Shown here: one piece after another, positions 1-8,714 of the stretch
Numbering within the stretch: position 1 is the stretch's first letter
Layout of the letters: each line of letters opens with the position of its first letter
Assembly (NCBI RefSeq): GCF_007990245.1
Contig: NZ_BJWG01000015.1
Location: 32,380-96,379 of the forward strand
DNA from: Cellulomonas composti
Lineage (GTDB): Bacteria > Actinomycetota > Actinomycetes > Actinomycetales > Cellulomonadaceae
Direction: 5' to 3'
Length of the DNA: 64,000 nt
The notes under the pieces: generated by a model
Told to the model about the DNA's origin: nothing
Database searches by the model: none
The model's input: only the letters and a program-made list of their open reading frames with translations
Translations under genes and position numbers: made by a program

Positions 1-1
1 G

Positions 2-310
2 GAGTACGGCGACGCGGACGTGCCCACCGAGCTCGACTGGCTGCTCGGCTACTCGCCGTACCACCGCGTGGTCGACGGGACCGCCTACCCCGCCGTGCTG
101 TTCACGGTGTTCGAGGGTGACACGCGTGTCGACCCGCTGCACGCGCGCAAGCTCGCCGCGGCGCTGCAGCACGCGACCTCGTCGGACCGGCCCGTGCTGA
201 TCCGCCGCGAGACGGGCGTCGGGCACGGCGGACGCTCGCTGACCCGCTCGATCGGGCTGACCGTCGAGCAGCTCCAGGTCGTCGCGCACGGGACGGGGCT
301 CGCACCGTGA
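2..310 (+). CDS. Prolyl oligopeptidase family (S9A) protein, C-terminal end only
   Basis: This is the last 102 codons of a gene that starts before the window. The reading frame is open from base 2 and carries the S9A C-terminal signature: a segment reading SPYH, then PAVLFT, a conserved Asp in the EGDTRVDP turn (the catalytic Asp region), and GHGG, whose His would be the triad histidine. The serine elbow lies outside the window. Members cleave Pro-containing oligopeptides. The stop overlaps the GTG of the following mscS-like gene by four bases (GTGA), which suggests translational coupling. Confidence 0.85.
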   Translation, partial: EYGDADVPTELDWLLGYSPYHRVVDGTAYPAVLFTVFEGDTRVDPLHARKLAAALQHATSSDRPVLIRRETGVGHGGRSLTRSIGLTVEQLQVVAHGTGLAP

Positions 311-1398
311 CCGCGCCCTCCCCGACACCGACCGACCCCGAGCTCCTTCCCGACGACCTGTCGTCCCCCGGTTCGTGGTGGGAGTGGTTCATCGGGACGC
401 CGCTGCGGATCGCGCTGATCGTCGTCATCAGCGCGATCGCGCTCGCTCTGGTGCGCACCGCGATCCGGCGGATCACCGACCACGTCGCCGAGGGCACCTC
501 GACCGTGCAGAAGCTGGGCGAGATCCCGGTGGGCGCCGCGCTCATCAAGGCCGACCCGGTCGCGACCGCGCGCCGCGCGCAGCGGGCCCGCACGCTCGGG
601 TCGGTGCTGCGTTCGACCGCGTCGATCGTCGTCGGCGGGATCGCGTTCTTCCTCGTGCTCGACCAGCTCGGCATCAACCTGGCGCCGTTCATCGCGTCCG
701 TCGGCATCGTCGGCGTCGCGCTCGGTTTCGGCGCGCAGAGCCTCGTGAAGGACTTCCTCACGGGCACGTTCATGCTGCTCGAGGACCAGTACGGCGTGGG
801 CGACGTCGTCGACGTCGGTCCCGCGGTCGGCACGGTCGAGGCGGTGACGCTGCGCGTCACGAAGGTCCGCGACGCCGAGGGCACGCTGTGGCACGTGCCC
901 AACGGCACGATGGTCCGCGTCGGCAACAAGACGCAGGGCTGGTCGTACGCGACCGTCGAGCTCGAGGTCGACTACTTCGCGGACCTCGACGAGGTGCGTC
1001 GCGTGCTGACGGAGGTGGCCGCGGCCGTCGCGGCGGACCCGACGACCGGAGCGGCCGTCGACGGCGAGCCGACCGTCACCGGGATCGAGAAGCTCACCGC
1101 GGACGGCGTGACGATGCGCGTGCGGGTGCGTTCGACGCCGGCCCGGCAGTGGGAGGTGGCGCGTGCACTGCGGAGCGCGGCGCGCACCGCGCTCGAGGAG
1201 GCCGGCATCCCGCTCGCGGGGCAGCGCGACGCGCTCACGGCGCACCTCGGACGAACCGCAGCACCTGAGCCGGGCGCACCTGAGCCGGCAGCGCCCGAGA
1301 CGACAGCGCCCGAGACGACAGCGCCCGCGCCCCTGTCGCTCGACACGACGGAGCCTGCGCCCGCGGCGCCCGAGCGTGCAGCGTCGGACGAGAGCTGA
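307..1398 (+). CDS. MscS-family mechanosensitive ion channel
   Basis: This 363-aa inner-membrane protein should release small solutes during hypo-osmotic shock. Three hydrophobic segments are visible (about residues 25-50, 98-118 and 122-145). The third runs into the family hallmark: a Gly/Ala-rich pore helix (VGVALGFGAQSLVKD) followed by a loop ending GDVV. A beta-rich cytoplasmic domain follows, including the motif VPNG. The last 45 residues are a Pro/Ala/Glu/Thr-rich tail with PE[TP]AAP-type repeats, not needed for the channel core. The GTG start overlaps the upstream stop. Confidence 0.9.
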   Translation: MTAPSPTPTDPELLPDDLSSPGSWWEWFIGTPLRIALIVVISAIALALVRTAIRRITDHVAEGTSTVQKLGEIPVGAALIKADPVATARRAQRARTLGSVLRSTASIVVGGIAFFLVLDQLGINLAPFIASVGIVGVALGFGAQSLVKDFLTGTFMLLEDQYGVGDVVDVGPAVGTVEAVTLRVTKVRDAEGTLWHVPNGTMVRVGNKTQGWSYATVELEVDYFADLDEVRRVLTEVAAAVAADPTTGAAVDGEPTVTGIEKLTADGVTMRVRVRSTPARQWEVARALRSAARTALEEAGIPLAGQRDALTAHLGRTAAPEPGAPEPAAPETTAPETTAPAPLSLDTTEPAPAAPERAASDES

Positions 1399-1404
1399 GC
1401 CGGT

Positions 1405-1635
1405 TCAGCGCAGCGAGTCGAGCTCCGCGGCGAGGTGGTCGGCCTCGGGGCCGACGATCACCTGCACGATGCGGCCCGAGCGGACCACCCCGAACGCGCC
1501 CGAAGCCTTGAGCGCGGCCTCGTCGACCAGCTGGGCGTCGCCCACCTCGACGCGCAGCCGCGTGATGCACGGCTCGAGGTCGACAACGTTGGTGTCGCCT
1601 CCCAGGGCGGCGAGGATCTGCTCTGCCTTGCTCAT
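1405..1635 (-). CDS. PTS EIIB component, glucose/N-acetylglucosamine type, standalone
   Basis: This 76-aa protein has the fold signature of the glucose-family EIIB domain, with the phosphorylated Cys in the motif EPCITRLRV. It would accept phosphate from an EIIA and pass it to sugar bound by an EIIC permease. The start chosen is the ATG of MSKAEQ, preceded by GGAGAG; a longer upstream extension lacks family similarity. It is divergent from ptsI, with a 129-bp shared promoter region. No EIIA, EIIC or HPr gene is in the window, so its partners lie elsewhere. Confidence 0.9.
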   Translation of the reverse strand: MSKAEQILAALGGDTNVVDLEPCITRLRVEVGDAQLVDEAALKASGAFGVVRSGRIVQVIVGPEADHLAAELDSLR

Positions 1636-1764
1636 GAACTCTCCAGCGAGCCGGGCGCGACCCGGTCGTCGCACGCGTCAAGGGTAACCCGCATCACACG
1701 TGCTCTGGTGGCGGGACCCCGCGCACAGGCGGGAGACTCAGGGCACGCGACAAGGAGGTCAGCC

Positions 1765-3483
1765 GTGTCCTCGCACGTCCCCCCGCAGCCCCCGACGACG
1801 AACACGCCGACGCTCGTGCACGGCATCGGCGTCAGCCCAGGGCGCGTCGCCGCCCCCGCGGTCCTCATGCCCCCGCCGGTGCCCGAACCCCCGTCGGGCC
1901 GTCGGCTCGCGCCGGGCGCCGACCACGTCGCCGCCGCGGCGCGCATCGAGGAGGCGTCGCGCCGGGTCCGGACCGCGCTCGACGCCGCGGCCGACCGCGC
2001 ACAGGGCGACGCCGCCGACGTGCTGCACGCGACCGCCGCGATCGCGTCGGACCCGACGCTCGTCGCCGACGCGACGCAGCGCGTGCACGACGAGAGCCTC
2101 GTCCCCGAACGCGCCGTGTGGGAGGCCGCCGCCGAGGTCGCGACCCAGTTCGAGGCGCTCGGCGGCGTGTTCGCCGAACGCGTGCGCGACATCGCCGACG
2201 TGCGCGACCGGCTCGTGGCCGAGCTCACCGGACGGCCCGCCCCGGGTGTGCCCGAGCGCAGCGAGCCGTTCGTGCTCGTCGCGCCCGACCTGGCCCCGGC
2301 AATCGTCGCGACGCTCGACACCACCGCGGTCCTGGGGATCGCGACCGCCGAGGGCGGCCCGACCGCGCACACCGCGATCCTGGCGCGCTCGCGCGGCATC
2401 CCGGCCGTGGTCGCCGCGCACGGCCTCGAGCCCCTGGTCACCGAGGGCGTGCTCGTGCTGCTGGACGGCGGCGCGGGCACGGTCGTCGTGCACCCCGACC
2501 CGGCAGCGGTCGAGGCGGCGCGCGCGAGCGCGTCGCAGGTGCGCACGTTCGACGGCGACGGCCGCACGGCCGACGGGCACCGGGTCGAGCTTCTCGCGAA
2601 CATCGGCGCGCCGGGCGACGCGGCACAGGCCGCCGCCGCCGGGGCACAGGGCGTCGGGCTGTTCCGCACGGAGTTCGTGTACCTCGACCGCGACGAGGCG
2701 CCCACGCCCGACGAGCAGGTCGCCGACTACCGCGCCGTGCTCGCCGCGTTCCCGGGGCGCAAGGTCGTCATCCGCACGCTCGACGCGGGTGCCGACAAGC
2801 CGCTGCCCTTCCTCGCCGGCGCCCCCGAGGCCAACCCCGCGCTCGGCGTGCGCGGGCTGCGCACCGCGGTCGCCCACCCCGAGGTGCTCGACGCGCAGCT
2901 GCGCGCGATCGCGGCGGCCGCGGCGGCGGAGTCCGCGGACGTGTGGGTCATGGCGCCGATGGTCTCGACGGTCGACGAGGCGCAGGAGTTCGTCGAACGC
3001 TGCGCGCGGCACGGCCTGAGCACCGCCGGCGTGATGGTCGAGGTGCCCAGCGCCGCGCTGCTCGCGGACCGGGTGCTCGCGCACGCCGCGTTCGCGAGCA
3101 TCGGCACCAACGACCTCACGCAGTACACGATGGCGGCCGACCGGCTGCTCGGCTCGGTCGCGGGCCTGTCCGACGCGTGGCAGCCCGCGGTGCTGCGCCT
3201 GGTCGCCGAGACGTGCCGGGGTGGCGCCCAGCAGGGACGTCCGGTCGGCGTGTGCGGCGAGGCCGCCGCGGTGCCGGCGCTGGCCGTCGTGCTCGTCGGG
3301 CTCGGCGTCTCGTCGTTGTCGATGACGCCCCGCGCGCTCGCGGACGTCGCGGCGGTGCTCGCGAGCACCACGCTCGACGAGTGCCGCCGGCTCGCGGCAC
3401 TCGCGCTCGCGGCCTCGTCGGCCCGCGACGCGCGCGAGACGGTGCGTGCGGCCCTGCCGGTGCTTGCCGAGCTCGGCCTGTGA
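1765..3483 (+). CDS. ptsI: PTS enzyme I (phosphoenolpyruvate-protein phosphotransferase)
   Basis: This 572-aa cytoplasmic enzyme transfers phosphate from PEP to HPr, the first step of PTS sugar uptake. The order is an N-terminal HPr-binding helical domain, the swivelling phospho-His domain with GGPTAHTAI (His202), and a C-terminal TIM barrel that binds PEP. The barrel has [12 protein letters not shown], the metal-site region [13 protein letters not shown], and the catalytic Cys in VCGE (Cys497). The GTG start at 1765 is chosen because AAGGAGG lies 6-7 bases upstream. The frame is open further upstream, but that part is not family-like. Length matches typical EI. Confidence 0.95.
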   Translation: MSSHVPPQPPTTNTPTLVHGIGVSPGRVAAPAVLMPPPVPEPPSGRRLAPGADHVAAAARIEEASRRVRTALDAAADRAQGDAADVLHATAAIASDPTLVADATQRVHDESLVPERAVWEAAAEVATQFEALGGVFAERVRDIADVRDRLVAELTGRPAPGVPERSEPFVLVAPDLAPAIVATLDTTAVLGIATAEGGPTAHTAILARSRGIPAVVAAHGLEPLVTEGVLVLLDGGAGTVVVHPDPAAVEAARASASQVRTFDGDGRTADGHRVELLANIGAPGDAAQAAAAGAQGVGLFRTEFVYLDRDEAPTPDEQVADYRAVLAAFPGRKVVIRTLDAGADKPLPFLAGAPEANPALGVRGLRTAVAHPEVLDAQLRAIAAAAAAESADVWVMAPMVSTVDEAQEFVERCARHGLSTAGVMVEVPSAALLADRVLAHAAFASIGTNDLTQYTMAADRLLGSVAGLSDAWQPAVLRLVAETCRGGAQQGRPVGVCGEAAAVPALAVVLVGLGVSSLSMTPRALADVAAVLASTTLDECRRLAALALAASSARDARETVRAALPVLAELGL

Positions 3484-3526
3484 CCTGCCGCTCGAGCCGG
3501 GCGCCGCGCGTGTGAGGATGGGCGCC

Positions 3527-3907
3527 GTGACCGACTCGTTCTACGACGCCGTGGGCGGCCACGCGACCTTCGTCGCCCTGGTCGACGCGTTCTACCGGGG
3601 TGTCGCCCAGGATCCGGTGCTTCGCGAGATGTACCCGGAGGAGGATCTGGCCCCCGCGGCCGAGCGCCTCACGATGTTCCTCGAGCAGTACTGGGGCGGC
3701 CCGACGACGTACAGCGACCAGCGCGGCCACCCGCGCTTGCGCATGCGGCACGCGCCGTACAAGGTCAACCCCGACGCCCGGGACCGTTGGCTCGCGCACA
3801 TGCGCGTCGCGGTGGACGAGGTCGACCTCGCGCCGCTGCAGCGTGCCGAGCTGTGGGACTACCTCGAGCGCGCGGCGCACTCGATGCTCAACACCTTCGA
3901 GGACTGA
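3527..3907 (+). CDS. glbO: Group II truncated haemoglobin (trHbO-like)
   Basis: This 126-aa haem protein has a two-over-two globin fold. The group II signature is present: [13 protein letters not shown] followed by RMRHAPY, where the His is the proximal haem ligand, and a Trp (RWL) near the expected G8 position. Proposed family roles are oxygen, NO or peroxide chemistry near the membrane. GTG at 3527 with GAGG nine bases upstream gives the usual length; an in-frame ATG at 3518 would add three residues. It lies 43 bp after ptsI and 18 bp before tesB, so the three may be co-transcribed. Confidence 0.92.
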   Translation: MTDSFYDAVGGHATFVALVDAFYRGVAQDPVLREMYPEEDLAPAAERLTMFLEQYWGGPTTYSDQRGHPRLRMRHAPYKVNPDARDRWLAHMRVAVDEVDLAPLQRAELWDYLERAAHSMLNTFED

Positions 3908-3925
3908 CATGTCGAACACGGACGC

Positions 3926-4795
3926 ATGACGGACCAGCCCGACCGGATGGCTCCGGTGCTCGACGTGCTCCGCCTCGAGCACGACCCCGCCACCCCCGAC
4001 GTGTTCCAGGGCCGCAGCCTGCCCCAGCCCAACGGCCGCGTGTTCGGCGGCCAGGTCCTCGCGCAGGCGCTGCTCGCCGCCGGTGCGACCGTCGCCGAGG
4101 ACCGGCTCCCGCACTCGCTGCACGGCTACTTCCTGCGCGCGGGGGTGATCGAGCAGCCCATCACGTTCGCGGTCGAGCGGTTGCGTGACGGACGCTCGTT
4201 CACCGCCCGGCGCACGCACGCTCTGCAGGACGGCGTGCCGATCCTGTCGATGATCACGTCGTTCCAGGAGCGTCAGGACGGCATCGAGTACGCCGACCCG
4301 ATCCCCGAGGGCATCCCCGGCCCGGACGAGCTGCGCAGCGCGTTCGACATCCTGGGCCCGATCGACCACCCGGTCGCGAAGTTCTGGACGCAGGAGGCCG
4401 CGTTCGACGTCCGGCACGTCGACGGTGCGCTGTACCTGGGACCCGCGCGCGTGCGCTCGGGCCGCCAGGCGGTGTGGTTCCGCGCGCTCGCCCCGCTGCC
4501 CGACGACCAGCTCCTGCACCGCGCGCTGCTCGCCTACGCGTGCGACCAGGTCATGCTCGAGCCCGTGCTGCGCCGCTCCGGGGCGTCGTGGGTGTCGCGC
4601 GGCCTGTCGATCGCGAGCCTCGACCACGGGATGTGGTGGCACCGCGATGTACGGGTCGACGACTGGCTCCTGTACATCCAGTCGACGCCGAGCGCGCAGG
4701 GCGGTCGCGGCCTCGGTGCGGCACGCGTGTTCAGCCAGGACGGCACGCTCGTCGCGTCTGTCGCGCAGGAGGGGATGGTCCGCGTCCCGGACTGA
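3926..4795 (+). CDS. tesB: Acyl-CoA thioesterase II (double hot-dog)
   Basis: This 289-aa protein has the length of TesB. It hydrolyses medium- and long-chain acyl-CoAs to free fatty acid and CoA. The first hot-dog repeat has GRVFGGQVLAQAL and HSLHGYFLRAG. The second has SLDHGMWWHR and the C-terminal GRGLGAARVFSQDG...QEGM, containing the conserved Gln of the catalytic triad region. A six-codon ORF (MSNTDA) sits just upstream in another frame and ends over this ATG; it may only be chance. Confidence 0.93.
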   Translation: MTDQPDRMAPVLDVLRLEHDPATPDVFQGRSLPQPNGRVFGGQVLAQALLAAGATVAEDRLPHSLHGYFLRAGVIEQPITFAVERLRDGRSFTARRTHALQDGVPILSMITSFQERQDGIEYADPIPEGIPGPDELRSAFDILGPIDHPVAKFWTQEAAFDVRHVDGALYLGPARVRSGRQAVWFRALAPLPDDQLLHRALLAYACDQVMLEPVLRRSGASWVSRGLSIASLDHGMWWHRDVRVDDWLLYIQSTPSAQGGRGLGAARVFSQDGTLVASVAQEGMVRVPD

Positions 4796-4796
4796 C

Positions 4797-4842
4797 CCGA
4801 CGACACGCCCGACGACACACGCCCGACGACACACGTCCCGCC
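4797..4842. repeat. Short tandem repeat, about 14-bp unit x3
   Basis: Between tesB and the MMPL gene, the unit CCCGACGACACACG occurs about three times, the first copy being two bases shorter. It lies entirely in the 75-bp intergenic gap. Confidence 0.6.
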
Positions 4843-4870
4843 CGACGCGCGAGGCGTGCACCCGTCGTCC

Positions 4871-7147
4871 ATGATGGCCCGCATGCCCCGACGCGCCACG
4901 ACCGTCCGAGCCGTCCTCGTCGCCGTCGCGCTCGTCGCGTGGCTCGCGATCGGCGCGGTCGGCGGCCAGGCGCAGGGCCAGCTCTCGAGCGTGCAGTCGA
5001 ACGACGCCGCGGCCTTCCTGCCGTCGTCGTCCGAGTCGACGCTCGCCGCCGAGGCGAGCCGCGCGTTCGTCGAGGACGCCGCGCTGCCCGCGCTCGTCGT
5101 GCTCACCACGGCGGACGGCTCCCCGGTCACCGCCGAGCAGACCGCCGCGGTGACCGAGGTCGCGCACCAGGTCCCCGCGCGGGTGGCCGCGGGCACGGAC
5201 GCGACGTGGGCCGACTACCTGCTGGGCGACCCCGTCGTCGTGCCCTCCGAGGACGGCCTCGCGCTCATGGTCGTCTACCAGCTCGACGCCGATCGCGCCG
5301 ACGAGCGGATCGGCGAGGACGCGGTCACCGTGCTGTTCGTCGAGGACGTGCGCACCACGTTCGCCGAAGGCCTGGGTGCGACCGCCGACGGGACGGGCGA
5401 GCTCGGCCTGCACGCGTGGGTCACCGGGCCCGCCGGGTTCGTCGCGGACCTGGTCTCGGCGTTCGCGGGGATCGACGGTCTGCTGCTGCTGGTCGCGCTC
5501 GTGGCGGTGCTGCTCATCCTCGTGATCGTGTACCGCTCGCCGCTGCTGCCCGTCGTCGTGCTGCTCGTCGCGGTGTTCGCGCTGAGCCTGGCGGGCCTGG
5601 TGGTCTACCACCTCGCGGACGCGGACGTGATCTTCCTCAACGGCCAGGCACAGGGCATCCTGTCGATCCTCGTCGTCGGCGCGAGCGTGGACTACGCGTT
5701 GCTGCTCGTCGCCCGCTACCGCGAGGAGCTGCGCCACCACGCGCACCCCGCGGAGGCGATGCGGCGCGCCTGGCGGGCGTGCCTCGGACCGATCGGGGCC
5801 TCCGCGGGCACGGTGATCGCCGGGGTGCTGTGCCTGCTGCTGTCGGAACTCGGCTCGAACCGCGCGCTCGGGCCCGTCGCGGCCGTCGGGATCGCGTCGG
5901 CGTTCCTCGCGGTGCTCACGTTGCTGCCCGCGCTCCTGCTCGTCGGCGGGCGGTGGTCGCGCTTCTACTTCTGGCCGCGCGTGCCGCACGCCGCACCCGC
6001 GGCCGATCGCGATGCCGATCCCGACGAGGGTGCGCACGCGCCGACGTCCGACGAGACCGGCGCGTGGTGGCGGCTCGCCCGGTGGGTCGCACGGCACGCC
6101 CGGAAGGTCTGGATCGCCACGGCGGCGCTGCTGCTCGTCGCCGCGGCCTTCCTGCCGACGTTCGACGCGTCCGGCACGAGCCAGTCGGAGATCTTCCGCA
6201 CCGACGTCGACGCCGTCGCCGGCGAGGAGGTGCTCGCCGCGCACTTCCCCGCGGGCGCCGTGCAGCCCGTGACGATCGTCGTGCCGGTCGACCAGGCGGA
6301 CGCGGCCGCCGATGCCGCCGCCGCCGTCCCGGGAGTGGACGCCGTGGTGCCGTACACGGGCAGCGCCGGCGGCGCATCGACCGGCGCACCCGTCGACCCG
6401 GAGGCCGAGCCGCTCGTCGTGGACGGTCAGGTGCGCCTCGACGTCACGACGAGCGCGCCGTCGGACTCGCTCGAGGCGCAGGACACCGTCCGCGCGATCC
6501 GCGAGGAGGTGCACGCCGTGGCGCCCGACGCGCTGGTGGGCGGCGCCGCCGCCGAGCAGGTCGACACGGTCGCCGCCGCGCAGCACGACCTGCGCGTGAT
6601 CGTCCCGACCGTGCTCGCGGTGATCGTCGTGATCCTCATGCTGCTGCTGCGCTCGGTCGTCGCCGCGGGCCTGCTGCTCGCCGCCAACGTCCTGTCGTAC
6701 GCGGCGACCATCGGCGTCGCGGCGATCGCGTTCGACGCCTTCGGCCTGCCCGGCGCCGACCCGACCGTGCCGCTGTTCGGCTTCGTCTTCCTCGTCGCGC
6801 TCGGGGTGGACTACTCGATCTTCCTCATGACGCGCGTGCGGGAGGAGTCCGCCCGCATCGGGACGAGACGCGGCGTGGTCGCGGGGCTCGCGGTCACCGG
6901 CGGGGTGATCACGTCCGCGGGCGTCGTGCTCGCGACGACGTTCGCCGCACTCGTCGTCATCCCGCTGCTGTTCCTCGTGCAGATCGCGTTCATCGTGGCG
7001 TTCGGCGTGCTGCTCGACACCTTCGTCGTGCGCAGCCTGCTCGTCCCCGCCGTGGTGCACGACCTGGACGCGCGCACCTGGTGGCCGTCCCGCCTCGCCC
7101 CGCGCGTGAGCCCGCCCCGGCACGGCTCGCGCCAGACCTCGGACTAG
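4871..7147 (+). CDS. MMPL-family RND transporter
   Basis: This roughly 758-aa integral membrane protein duplicates a module: one N-terminal TM helix, a periplasm-facing loop, then five to six TM helices. It therefore has two MMPL domains (about residues 45-365 and 420-745). Diagnostic segments are GASVDYALLLVARYREEL in repeat 1 and ALGVDYSIFLMTRVREE in repeat 2; both contain the GxxxDY proton-relay motif of the family. Substrates of actinobacterial members are usually lipids or drugs; this one is unknown. The start is uncertain: ATGs at 4871, 4874 and 4883 lack a clear ribosome binding site. Its TAG stop shares the CTAG palindrome with the converging hydrolase gene. Confidence 0.88.
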   Translation: MMARMPRRATTVRAVLVAVALVAWLAIGAVGGQAQGQLSSVQSNDAAAFLPSSSESTLAAEASRAFVEDAALPALVVLTTADGSPVTAEQTAAVTEVAHQVPARVAAGTDATWADYLLGDPVVVPSEDGLALMVVYQLDADRADERIGEDAVTVLFVEDVRTTFAEGLGATADGTGELGLHAWVTGPAGFVADLVSAFAGIDGLLLLVALVAVLLILVIVYRSPLLPVVVLLVAVFALSLAGLVVYHLADADVIFLNGQAQGILSILVVGASVDYALLLVARYREELRHHAHPAEAMRRAWRACLGPIGASAGTVIAGVLCLLLSELGSNRALGPVAAVGIASAFLAVLTLLPALLLVGGRWSRFYFWPRVPHAAPAADRDADPDEGAHAPTSDETGAWWRLARWVARHARKVWIATAALLLVAAAFLPTFDASGTSQSEIFRTDVDAVAGEEVLAAHFPAGAVQPVTIVVPVDQADAAADAAAAVPGVDAVVPYTGSAGGASTGAPVDPEAEPLVVDGQVRLDVTTSAPSDSLEAQDTVRAIREEVHAVAPDALVGGAAAEQVDTVAAAQHDLRVIVPTVLAVIVVILMLLLRSVVAAGLLLAANVLSYAATIGVAAIAFDAFGLPGADPTVPLFGFVFLVALGVDYSIFLMTRVREESARIGTRRGVVAGLAVTGGVITSAGVVLATTFAALVVIPLLFLVQIAFIVAFGVLLDTFVVRSLLVPAVVHDLDARTWWPSRLAPRVSPPRHGSRQTSD
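7144..7147. other. Shared CTAG palindrome supplying both convergent stop codons
   Basis: Bases CTAG read TAG on both strands. The MMPL gene (+) ends at 7147 and the hydrolase gene (-) ends at 7144, so the two stops share three bases and there is no intergenic space. Confidence 0.95.
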
Positions 7148-8694
7148 ATGCCCAGCTGGTAGACGCCCCAGTAGGCCGCCACGACGAGCAGGACGCTCGC
7201 GGCGACGACGACGAGCCCGTAGGCGACCTTGCGCACGATGCCGGGCGCGATCGGCACGCCCTCGGCACCGGCGCGGCGGGACGCCCGCAGCAGGACCACG
7301 ACCGCCACCACGGCCACGATCCCGACGAGCCGGACCGCGATCCAGCCGCCCTTGACCACCCAGTCGTTGTGCGCGTAGTCGAGCGCGAGGCGCGCGATCG
7401 CGATGATGTACCAGACCAGCCCCACGATGACACCGACCGCACCGATGCCGACGACCGCCAGCGACTCGGGCACGCCGCGCGCGAACCGGTTCCGTGGGGC
7501 CCGGCTGCCGGGCCGCACGCGCACCAGCTCGACGCCGCGCGCGCCGACCATGAGCACGCCCGCGAGCGCGACGAGCGCGCATGCGACGGCGACGGTGCCG
7601 GCCACGAGGTCGCCGTCGCGCATCCAGCGCGGCTCGGGCACGGGGGCTGCGAGGAACGCCTGCTGCGGCTGGTCGCCGGCGATCCTCGGCGCCGCACCCG
7701 CGGTCGCGGGCAGGCCGACGACCCACGAGGTCATGTCGTGCAGGAAGGCGGGCACGATCTCGCCGGCGACCTTGATCCCGTGCGTGGCGCCCTCGTAGTA
7801 GCGCACGGTGACGTCGTCGTTGCCGGCGATCGCGGTGTCGCGGATCACCAGCTCGGCGGCCTGGACGATCGGCATGGAGGCGTCACCCGTGCCGTAGACC
7901 ATGAGCACGGGCTGGGTCATCTGGCGCTGGTAGGGCGTGACGTCGAAGTCGGCGTACGCGACGCCTCCGCCCGGCAGCGACATCCCGACCGCGCGCGGGA
8001 TCGCGCGGAACACACCGTGCGGCACGCGGGTGTTGCGCAGGTAGTTGTCGGCCGCGAACGCGGCCTGCTCGCGCGGCGGGACGACGGGTGCGGACACGAG
8101 CACGACGAACGAGAGGTCCTGGTCCGCGGCGGCCATCACCGGCGCGATCCACGCGCCCTCGCTCTCGGCGTACAGGCCGATGTCGTCGGGGTCCACGCCG
8201 GGCCAGTCCCGCAGCACGTCGACCGAGCGCGCGTAGTCCGCGGCCATCGCGACGTAGTCCCGGTGCCGCAGGTCGTAGGTGTCCATCCGCTTGTTCGGCA
8301 CGATCGTGACGACACCGGCCTGCGCGAGCCGGGCAGCCTGCTCGTAGAAGCCCTCCTCGTAGGTCCCGGTGCCGGCGCCGTGCAGGAACACGACACCGCG
8401 ACGCGGCCAGGGAGCGCCGACCGGCTCGCTGACCTGGGCCTGGACGGTGGTCCCGTCGAGCTGCACCGTGACCACCGACGTGCGCACCGGGTACTCCTGC
8501 AGCGCGGGTGCGCCGCCGATCGCGGTGTCGGTCGTCTCGACCGTGAGCGGGTCGGTGAGCGGGACGGGGTCCCACTGCGGCCCGGTCACCGCGCCCAGGA
8601 TCGCGAGCAGGACGACGCCGAGCACCGCGCCGGCGGCGACCCGGTACGGGCCCGTCAGCACGCCGTCGGGCGTCGCGCTACGCCTCCTGAGCAC
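7144..8694 (-). CDS. Membrane-anchored alpha/beta hydrolase
   Basis: This 516-aa protein has an N-terminal TM helix (about 20-38), an alpha/beta hydrolase domain (about 70-335), and four C-terminal hydrophobic segments (about 360-510). Hydrolase signatures are the oxyanion region FLHGAG, a nucleophile elbow AESEG (Ser flanked by Glu, at the expected place), an acidic residue in GTGDASMP, and His in EGATHG. The substrate is unknown. Its GTG is preceded by GGGAGGG overlapping the end of era, 20 bp away, so it is the last gene of the phoH-ybeY-corC-era operon. Fusion of a hydrolase to a C-terminal membrane bundle is less common. Confidence 0.85.
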   Translation of the reverse strand: MLRRRSATPDGVLTGPYRVAAGAVLGVVLLAILGAVTGPQWDPVPLTDPLTVETTDTAIGGAPALQEYPVRTSVVTVQLDGTTVQAQVSEPVGAPWPRRGVVFLHGAGTGTYEEGFYEQAARLAQAGVVTIVPNKRMDTYDLRHRDYVAMAADYARSVDVLRDWPGVDPDDIGLYAESEGAWIAPVMAAADQDLSFVVLVSAPVVPPREQAAFAADNYLRNTRVPHGVFRAIPRAVGMSLPGGGVAYADFDVTPYQRQMTQPVLMVYGTGDASMPIVQAAELVIRDTAIAGNDDVTVRYYEGATHGIKVAGEIVPAFLHDMTSWVVGLPATAGAAPRIAGDQPQQAFLAAPVPEPRWMRDGDLVAGTVAVACALVALAGVLMVGARGVELVRVRPGSRAPRNRFARGVPESLAVVGIGAVGVIVGLVWYIIAIARLALDYAHNDWVVKGGWIAVRLVGIVAVVAVVVLLRASRRAGAEGVPIAPGIVRKVAYGLVVVAASVLLVVAAYWGVYQLGI

Positions 8695-8714
8695 GTTCCC
8701 TCCCAGAACCTGAC

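Noticed and set aside
1636..1764. TTGACG as a -35 box for the EIIB gene
   Set aside because: The hexamer exists on the minus strand but no -10 at 16-19 bp could be found, so I did not list it as a promoter.
3909..3929. Six-codon ORF between glbO and tesB
   Set aside because: It ends over the tesB ATG and could be a leader peptide, but its length is too short to separate it from chance.
3116..7726. Minus-strand 1536-codon open frame
   Set aside because: It is antisense to ptsI, glbO, tesB and the MMPL gene. Its translation is Arg/Ala/Gly-rich with no domains, as expected from the high-GC third-position bias.
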